Source of the DNA: JBMYZL01 sp965661765
GTDB taxonomy: Bacteria; Bacteroidota; Bacteroidia; Flavobacteriales_D; Sanyastnellaceae
Assembly (NCBI GenBank): GCA_965661765.1
Contig: CBFIFE010000055.1
Location: 1 to 18,443, forward strand
Length of the DNA stretch: 18,443 nucleotides
Reading direction: 5' to 3'
The position numbers and the translations under genes are program-made. This document shows positions 14,901-18,443 of the stretch, piece by piece. The number at the start of each line of letters is the position of its first letter. Position 1 is the stretch's first letter. The notes below the pieces were generated by a model. It had not been told where the DNA came from, made no database searches, and saw nothing but the letters and a program-made list of their open reading frames with translations.

Positions 14901-15516
14901 CCGAAGCATCAAAGTTGCAGGCCGTTTCATCGGTGCAACCACCCAGCTCATCGGCGTTGCATGTTCCATCGTTGTCGGCATCGTTGTCGATCACGGTTCC
15001 CGTGCCATCCGTGGCACCGGAACATTCATCACAAGGTCCTTCCGCATAAATGCAGCTCTCATCGCTGTCTGTGGCAGCAGCATTGTAATTGCACGCCTCA
15101 GCATCATCACAACCCGCGATTTCGTCCCCATCGCATACGCCATCTCCATCGGCGTCAGCTACAGCAATGGCCCCTCCTGAGCAGAACTCGCAATCCGCTT
15201 CATTCGGGAAGATGCATGAGGCCAAATCGTCAATCGTTGCTGTCGCGTCATAATTGCATGCCGATGAATCGGTGCAACCTGCACAGGTCAAAAACTCGCA
15301 GCTGCCATCGTCCTCGGTCGCCGCCTCGTCGAAATTGCAAGCAGTTTCGTCTTCACAGCCNNNNNNNNNNNNNNNNNNNNNNNNNNNNNNNNNNNNNNNN
15401 NNNNNNNNNNNNNNNNNNNNNNNNNNNNNNNNNNNNNNNNNNNNNNNNNNNNNNNNNNNNGGCAGAAGGATGGCCATGAGGCGCATCGGAAGAGTTGTGT
15501 AGGACGAATGTAGCAT
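11926..15516 (-). CDS. Very large secreted Cys/Asp repeat protein (interrupted by an assembly gap)
   Basis: The visible part is about 1,160 codons plus the gap. The N-terminus (MLHSSYTTLPMRLMAILLP) looks like the start of a signal peptide and lies beyond the gap. The rest holds 23 copies of a module of about 24-50 residues, GC-x-D-x2-A-x-N-(Y/F)-x-ATxDDGSC. Six of the first nine modules are followed by calcium-loop segments (for example DADGDGVCDGDE), and modules 6 and 10 by a homologous domain of about 180 residues. It ends in a dockerin-like EF-hand (GDLSGDLNVDVQDLL). The frame is open throughout, with no stop on either side of the gap. Because the gap length is arbitrary, the continuity of the two sides is inferred, not shown. 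An ATG at 15486 is an alternative start. The function is unknown; a calcium-dependent surface or adhesion protein is likely. Confidence 0.75.
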   Translation of the reverse strand: MLHSSYTTLPMRLMAILLXXXXXXXXXXXXXXXXXXXXXXXXXXXXXXXXXXGCEDETACNFDEAATEDDGSCEFLTCAGCTDSSACNYDATATIDDLASCIFPNEADCEFCSGGAIAVADADGDGVCDGDEIAGCDDAEACNYNAAATDSDESCIYAEGPCDECSGATDGTGTVIDNDADNDGTCNADELGGCTDETACNFDASATEDNGLCEYADGNCEACEGGVVVVLDADADGICDADEVDGCTDAAACNFNGNATEDDGTCYFAPEGLTCEEYCPAGDWDGDGICDLDEVPGCTSTSATNYDANATDEDGSCVWGDGFFEGLSVELVAVNGVEGMKTYRVYANFNTDEVEVAAAFGTDQHNWSIFSTELFYQDPLGGLIGPNINPLFFLSAPSMQYDTWLTLGAEPGDANDVLTVGLEAFFSDFATAGTNVLVDTEVGASLFYTPGASDFAFPEAGQFLLGQFTTAGVVSLTYNLQFRDPAQSSIQVTDLNITFPMMGPGCMDETACNYDADATEDDGSCTYAAQYEDCNGNCLNDADSDQICDELEIAGCTASDATNFDPSATDDDGSCLFEGCTILAACNYDADPDIVNNDLCIFPDPFTDCDGTACGGDWDLDGILEGDEIYGCASESATNFNPEATQDDGSCAWPNGFLGLEYEVAAENGVTGQTTYLVYARFDPNANIDAISAYGNATDPWMIATTSSFFQAALGVDFGGNLNPGLYSFFPILAYDTWMTLGAEPGDFNALAQTGMYDYLDSWNNGGDFLVDTDPGASIFLPEGSSNQGYPDADGRLLLAQLTTDGIVSLQYNLTFENAANEEFTVTDVELSFPDFVGGCTDETADNYDSAANFDDCSCLYSGCTNAEADNYDAQANVDDASCLFTGCSDASADNYWPLANTGDQALLCEYYGCTDESADNFDPQANVDPDDACEYYGCMDPEADNFDPTANVDPNDECEYLGCTEVAADNYDPQANVNDGSCEFLGCTNAEADNYDAQANEDDDSCLFTGCFDNTAFNFWPLANTGDQETLCEYDGCTDPEADNFDPAANVDPNDVCIYIGCTNPDADNYDATANEDDGSCVVEGCIYASALNYNPAATYDLLGEGTDCAFVLCATEGCTDAAAANFNENATQDDGSCLFPGCMDDLALNYDPAANLNAGCQYLDDCLGDLSGDLNVDVQDLLIFFQVYGNSCEQ
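11929..12015 (-). other. Dockerin-like EF-hand tail of the repeat protein
   Basis: The last 29 residues include CLGDLSGDLNVDVQDLLIFF, then QVYGNSCEQ. The pattern D-x-S-x-D-x-N-x-D-x2-D-LL matches a calcium-binding dockerin/EF-hand half. A Cys on each side could close it into a disulfide loop. Related tails end the metalloprotease encoded by the divergent gene. Confidence 0.7.
12016..13002 (-). repeat. Tandem array of 13 modules, mainly of the ADN subtype
   Basis: Modules 11 to 23 run head to tail with no spacer domains, most being 24-26 residues. Most read GCT-x3-ADN-(Y/F)D-x-AN, with Asp in place of the Cys found in the first modules. Within the array the block 12706-12930 (three modules) recurs at 12334-12558, an offset of exactly 372 bp. 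Confidence 0.85.
13003..13558 (-). repeat. Second copy of an unnamed domain of about 180 residues
   Basis: It begins NGFLGLEYEVAAENGVTG and contains TTYLVYARFDPNANIDAISA, YDTWMTLGAEPGDFN, LLAQLTTDGIVSLQYNL and ends TDVELSFPDFVGG. It lines up along its length with the copy at 14005-14560. I do not recognise a named family. The all-beta pattern suggests a lectin- or adhesin-like fold. Confidence 0.75.
13559..14004 (-). repeat. Modules 7 to 10, with two calcium-loop linkers
   Basis: Four copies of the GC...DDGSC module lie between the two long domains. Modules 7 and 9 are followed by TSP3-like segments (NDADSDQICDELEI and GDWDLDGILEGDEI). The cysteine of the calcium loop is missing in the second one. 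Some of these modules have ATN and others ACN at the central position. Confidence 0.75.
14005..14560 (-). repeat. First copy of the unnamed domain of about 180 residues
   Basis: It begins GFFEGLSVELVAVNGVEG and contains KTYRVYANFNTDEVEVAAAF, YDTWLTLGAEPGDAND, LLGQFTTAGVVSLTYNLQF and ends TDLNITFPMMGPG. The shared YDTW-x-TLGAEPGD core and equal length show that it and 13003-13558 arose by duplication. Confidence 0.75.
14561..15360 (-). repeat. Modules 1 to 6 of the visible array, with TSP3-like calcium loops
   Basis: Six modules run up to the edge of the assembly gap. Modules 1-5 carry the central ACN cysteine and module 6 has ATN. Modules 2 to 5 are each followed by an Asp-rich loop (DADGDGVCDGDE, DNDADNDGTCNADE, DADADGICDADE, DWDGDGICDLDE). 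Such D-x-D-x-D-G loops are typical calcium ligands in thrombospondin type 3 repeats. More copies may be hidden in the gap. Confidence 0.8.
15361..15460. other. Assembly gap (100 N)
   Basis: Exactly 100 undetermined bases, the conventional length for a gap of unknown size. It falls between the signal peptide and the first visible module of the repeat protein, exactly at a module boundary. This is where an assembler would break in a repeat array. Confidence 0.97.
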
Positions 15517-15548
15517 CGTGGAGAAATCCAATTCAACTTTAAATATAG

Positions 15549-15556
15549 CAAATTTA
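15549..15556 (-). promoter_or_regulatory. Possible -7 box of the repeat-protein gene
   Basis: The minus strand reads TAAATTTG, a perfect TAnnTTTG match, 32 nt before the ATG at 15516. The -33 region has only ATGG in place of TTTG at a suitable distance. The predicted start near 15542 would give a leader of about 25 nt. The remaining divergent space up to 15719 shows no clear site for the metalloprotease; a TTG/TCAATTTG pair (15654-15680) has a 16-nt spacer and a mismatch. Confidence 0.4.
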
Positions 15557-15719
15557 TCAACGCAGAGCTTACGCCCATCGTTTTTCTGCCGTTCGAGTTC
15601 TTTCATGACAAGACGCACTTACGGGATATTCTGCCAAAGGTTGCGACGCTTGCTTGGATTTTTCTGTAATTTTCAATTTGGCCTGCATCAAGTCTTTCTG
15701 GCTCCAAACCCACCACCCC

Positions 15720-18311
15720 ATGGTTGCTCAACTTCGCCTTGCTCTGGATTTCGGCTTCTTTCGAACCATTCCTGTGTCTTCTGCCTTTGCCTTGCTCCTG
15801 TTCGGCTTCATTGCGTCTCACTCAGGCGCAGCCCAGTGCGAGGAGTGGGTCGAGCCCGCAGCGCTTTTTGCCCCGTCTTCTGTTCCACTGACAAACCCAG
15901 TGACGTGGAAAGTGGACAACGCCATGGGCTTGGCGCTGAACGCCAGTGCGTTCGAGGCCATCCGATCTGCACAACCGAGGACCTGGCGCTTGCCCATCAC
16001 GCTGCCTGGCGGTGCGCATCGGATGCTTGACCTCGAGGCGTTTCGCGTGACATCTGAAGGTTTCGAGGTGGGGTTGGCCTCGAAGCAGGGCGTTCGCAAG
16101 GCCGTATATGACGTGGGCATTCGGCCCTACCGCGTGCGGACCAAGGACTGCAGCGGCACGTTGATTTTGATGCGGGACCACGTGGTGGGCACCCTGCGAA
16201 TCGAAGGCGTGACCTATGAAGTGGGCCCGACCGCTGGCCCGGGGCACGTGATCTTCTTGCTCAGCGACACCCGGTCCGACAAGACATTCAGCTGCGGGAC
16301 AACCGAAGCCTTTCACCGGGGAACGGGTGCCGTGCGGCCGATGGGCATGCCCAGAACCGCTCAAATGCCAGCGGAGTGTGTGGAAATCGCCTTGGACATC
16401 GACAACTACACCTACGGGACTTTTGGCAACAGCTGCAACAACACGGTCGACTGGGCGCTCGCGCTGCTGGCCGGCGTGAATGAGATCTATGCCCAGGAGC
16501 TGAATGATTTGGTGGATCTTCAGGCGTCCTACGTGAATGTTTGGGAAGAGGTAGATCCGTACAATTCATACGCAGGCAACGCTGGGGGGATGCTGGATGC
16601 CTTTCGCGTGGAATGGCTGACCAATCCAGACCTGTCCAACCGACCCCGCGACCTGATTCATTTGCTCACGCGCCGTGGAAACACGGGAACAGGTGGGATT
16701 GCCTACCTCGATGTGACGTGCAACCCTTCCTACGCCGCCGGGTTCAGCGCATCCCTCAGCGGCACCTCTTTCTACAACATCAACAATTACAGCTGGAACT
16801 TGAATGTGGTGGCCCACGAGTTCGGTCACAATTTCGGCGCGAACCACACCCACTGGTGCGGGTGGCCCGGCGGCCCCATTGACAATTGCTACACGTTGGA
16901 AGGCAATTGTGGTGGCTACGTCAACAACCCCACGCCGCAGGTCGGCACCATCATGAGTTATTGTCATGCCGTCGGGGGTGGCAGCGTCAATTTGGTTTTT
17001 CACCCCACAGTGGAAAGCGCAGCTTTGATTCCGACCATCAACTTCGATGGCAACTGCTTCGGCAACTGCCCGAGCTTCGCCACCTCTTGTGACGCCTATG
17101 GCTGCATGGACCCCACGGCTTGCAACTTCAGTCCAGAAGCCTTGTTCGACGACGGTTCCTGTGCGGTCCTGGACGCTTGTGGGGAATGCGCCGGTGATGG
17201 ATCTGCTTGCCTTGGATGCACAGACCCCATCGCCTGCAATTTCGAAGCGGACGCCACGATCGATGACGGTGGGTGCACGTTTGCGCCCGGTGGTGGACCC
17301 TGCGATTGCGAGGCCTCCTTTCAATTGTCCGGCCTGCTCAGCGGCGGTGAACAAGTGCACACTGTGGTCTCGGGCGTCGGCTTTGTTGCGTCCTTGTCGG
17401 TCAATTTGACCTTCGATCCTGTGGCTGGGGACGGGACACGCCCCGCGGATTTGGCCTTGGTGCTGGAGTCGCCAGATGGGGAGTGCCGAACCATCGGGGG
17501 ATTCGATGTGGCGACCGGATGTGGGTATGGCGGGGTTTGGCCTTCCTCCTGGCAATCCACCGCCGCAGGCACTTACAGCGCATCCATCTCCGTGGGCAAC
17601 GCCCCTACCGGCGAAGGCGTGTGGACCCTGCGTGCGTTGAACGGATTCGCTGCATCTGCTGGCGCATTCTTCGATGTCTCGCTCACCATGTGGGACTTGT
17701 GCATTGCAACCGACCCCGCTGGGTGCACGGATGCGGCGGCTTGCAATTTCAATCCCGCCGCAACGACGGACGACGGCAGCTGCGAATACAACAGTTGCTT
17801 GGGGTGCACAAACCCCGCTGCCTGCAACTTTGATTCCAGCGCTACGACGGACAACGGTGGATGCGAATTCACCAGCTGTGCGGGTTGCACCACAGCAGGT
17901 GCCTGCAATTACGATTTCACTGCCACACTCGATGACGGGAGTTGTGAATACGAAACTTGTCGGGGTTGCACAGAATTCAGCGCGTGCAACTTCGACCCTG
18001 GTGCAACGATTGACGATGGCAATTGCGAGTACGACAGCTGCGCGGGCTGCACGGATGAAGAAGCGTGCAATTACGACCCGCTCGCAACCCTGGACGATGG
18101 CAGCTGCGAAGCCGCGCCCTGCAACACTTGCCCGGAAGACCTTGACGGGGACGGCATCATCGCCACGACGGACATCTTGTTGCTGCTCTCCGATTTTGGC
18201 TGCCTGCCGCCGCCGCCGCCTGAATGCGAGGGGGATGTGAATGGCGATGGTGCGACGAACATTTCGGATTTGCTGGTCCTGCTCGGCAGTTTCGGCAACA
18301 TTTGTCCGTAA
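15720..18311 (+). CDS. Secreted M12B-type zinc metalloprotease with repeat modules
   Basis: This encodes 863 residues. A signal peptide (about 1-39) and a propeptide-like region lead into a reprolysin-type catalytic domain. It has the zinc motif HEFGHNFGANH (366-376) with catalytic Glu367 and the Met-turn IMSYCH (Met412), 46 residues from the first zinc His. Next come two GC...DDGSC modules (from 461), a P-domain-like beta sandwich (528-661; GEGVWTLRALNGFAASAG), five more modules at an exact 27-residue period (from 668), and two dockerin-like EF-hands at the end. No T9SS-type sorting domain is visible. The ATG at 15720 is the first in frame and starts the signal peptide. It is divergent from the repeat-protein gene. 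It probably cuts extracellular protein, possibly the repeat protein itself, but the substrate is unknown. Confidence 0.88.
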   Translation: MVAQLRLALDFGFFRTIPVSSAFALLLFGFIASHSGAAQCEEWVEPAALFAPSSVPLTNPVTWKVDNAMGLALNASAFEAIRSAQPRTWRLPITLPGGAHRMLDLEAFRVTSEGFEVGLASKQGVRKAVYDVGIRPYRVRTKDCSGTLILMRDHVVGTLRIEGVTYEVGPTAGPGHVIFLLSDTRSDKTFSCGTTEAFHRGTGAVRPMGMPRTAQMPAECVEIALDIDNYTYGTFGNSCNNTVDWALALLAGVNEIYAQELNDLVDLQASYVNVWEEVDPYNSYAGNAGGMLDAFRVEWLTNPDLSNRPRDLIHLLTRRGNTGTGGIAYLDVTCNPSYAAGFSASLSGTSFYNINNYSWNLNVVAHEFGHNFGANHTHWCGWPGGPIDNCYTLEGNCGGYVNNPTPQVGTIMSYCHAVGGGSVNLVFHPTVESAALIPTINFDGNCFGNCPSFATSCDAYGCMDPTACNFSPEALFDDGSCAVLDACGECAGDGSACLGCTDPIACNFEADATIDDGGCTFAPGGGPCDCEASFQLSGLLSGGEQVHTVVSGVGFVASLSVNLTFDPVAGDGTRPADLALVLESPDGECRTIGGFDVATGCGYGGVWPSSWQSTAAGTYSASISVGNAPTGEGVWTLRALNGFAASAGAFFDVSLTMWDLCIATDPAGCTDAAACNFNPAATTDDGSCEYNSCLGCTNPAACNFDSSATTDNGGCEFTSCAGCTTAGACNYDFTATLDDGSCEYETCRGCTEFSACNFDPGATIDDGNCEYDSCAGCTDEEACNYDPLATLDDGSCEAAPCNTCPEDLDGDGIIATTDILLLLSDFGCLPPPPPECEGDVNGDGATNISDLLVLLGSFGNICP
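17721..18125 (+). repeat. Five tandem 81-bp modules in the metalloprotease
   Basis: Units begin at 17721, 17802, 17883, 17964 and 18045 with no length variation. Each encodes GCT-x4-ACN-(Y/F)-x3-ATxD-(D/N)G-x-CE and a linker cysteine, four cysteines in all. Third positions differ between copies, so the duplications are not recent. Confidence 0.92.
18126..18308 (+). other. Paired dockerin-like EF-hands at the protease C-terminus
   Basis: Two halves are visible: PEDLDGDGIIATTDILLLLS and then, after a five-proline linker, CEGDVNGDGATNISDLLVLL ending GSFGNICP. Both follow D-x-(D/N)-x-DG-x6-D. In the first half the ninth position is Ala instead of Asn/Asp. The layout resembles dockerin type I duplicated calcium loops. 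It may bind a cohesin-like partner or the cell surface; no cohesin is encoded here. Confidence 0.75.
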
Positions 18312-18320
18312 ATTGAGTCC

Positions 18321-18443
18321 ATGCAGAGATTTGACTTGCGATTCGCGCAGCGCTTGGCGTCTGCCTTGGCCGTGGCTTTGCTCTTCACGGTGTCCACTTC
18401 AGGCCAAACCAACAACCTCCTCCCCCTCCTCCGCCCCGTTGAA
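18321..18443 (+). CDS. Start of a secreted protein (truncated by the window edge)
   Basis: Only 41 codons are visible: MQRFDLRFAQRLASALAVAL then LFTVSTSGQTNNLLPLLRPVE. This is a classical signal peptide with a likely cleavage site after SGQ. The ATG is 9 nt after the stop codon of the metalloprotease, so the two are probably in one operon. Nothing can be said about function. Confidence 0.7.
   Translation, partial: MQRFDLRFAQRLASALAVALLFTVSTSGQTNNLLPLLRPVE

Noticed and set aside
17721..18125. CRISPR or mobile repeat in the last gene
   Set aside because: The 81-bp period is in frame and encodes a conserved protein module; there are no spacers.

Overview
The window looks like a contig from a moderately GC-rich (roughly 55-60% by eye) member of the Bacteroidota, most likely an aquatic Flavobacteriales. 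The evidence is a Bacteroidota-type L33 gene followed by the Bacteroidota-restricted DUF4295 gene, the ftsK-lolA gene pair, a proteorhodopsin with flavobacterial features, TAnnTTTG-type promoter boxes with TTG boxes about 18-21 nt upstream, and large secreted cysteine/aspartate-repeat proteins. I see no tRNA, rRNA, CRISPR array or insertion sequence. A 100-base run of N (15361-15460) marks a scaffold gap.

Layout. 1-402: end of a minus-strand ribosomal operon (rpmG, DUF4295 gene) with a clear promoter at 422-453. 523-3815: ftsK (DNA translocase) and lolA (lipoprotein chaperone) on the plus strand. 3829-4992: a small predicted outer-membrane protein gene flanked by two G-rich 9-10 bp tandem-repeat tracts. 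5010-8030: guaA and a downstream LysM/periplasmic-binding-protein-like gene on the minus strand. 8086-9515: maf, then a proteorhodopsin gene with its own promoter set among inverted repeats and a strong terminator after it. 9678-11795: a minus-strand mnmH-selD operon, which makes selenophosphate and uses it for 2-selenouridine in tRNA. 11926-15516: a very large secreted repeat protein, minus strand, broken by the gap. 15720-18311: a divergent secreted M12B-type metalloprotease with the same repeat module and the same dockerin-like C-terminal tail. 18321-end: start of another secreted protein.

How the genes relate. The first 12 kb is housekeeping (translation, chromosome segregation, envelope lipoprotein transport, GMP synthesis, nucleotide sanitation) plus two accessory metabolic traits, light-driven proton pumping and tRNA selenation. 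The last 6.5 kb is a secreted-protein locus. Two divergent genes encode proteins built from a shared module, GC-x-D-x2-A-x-N-(Y/F) ... DDGSC, with dockerin-like EF-hand tails and no C-terminal sorting domain that I recognise. This locus is the best candidate for something poorly described: a calcium- and disulfide-stabilised surface system with a protease partner. That reading is inference.
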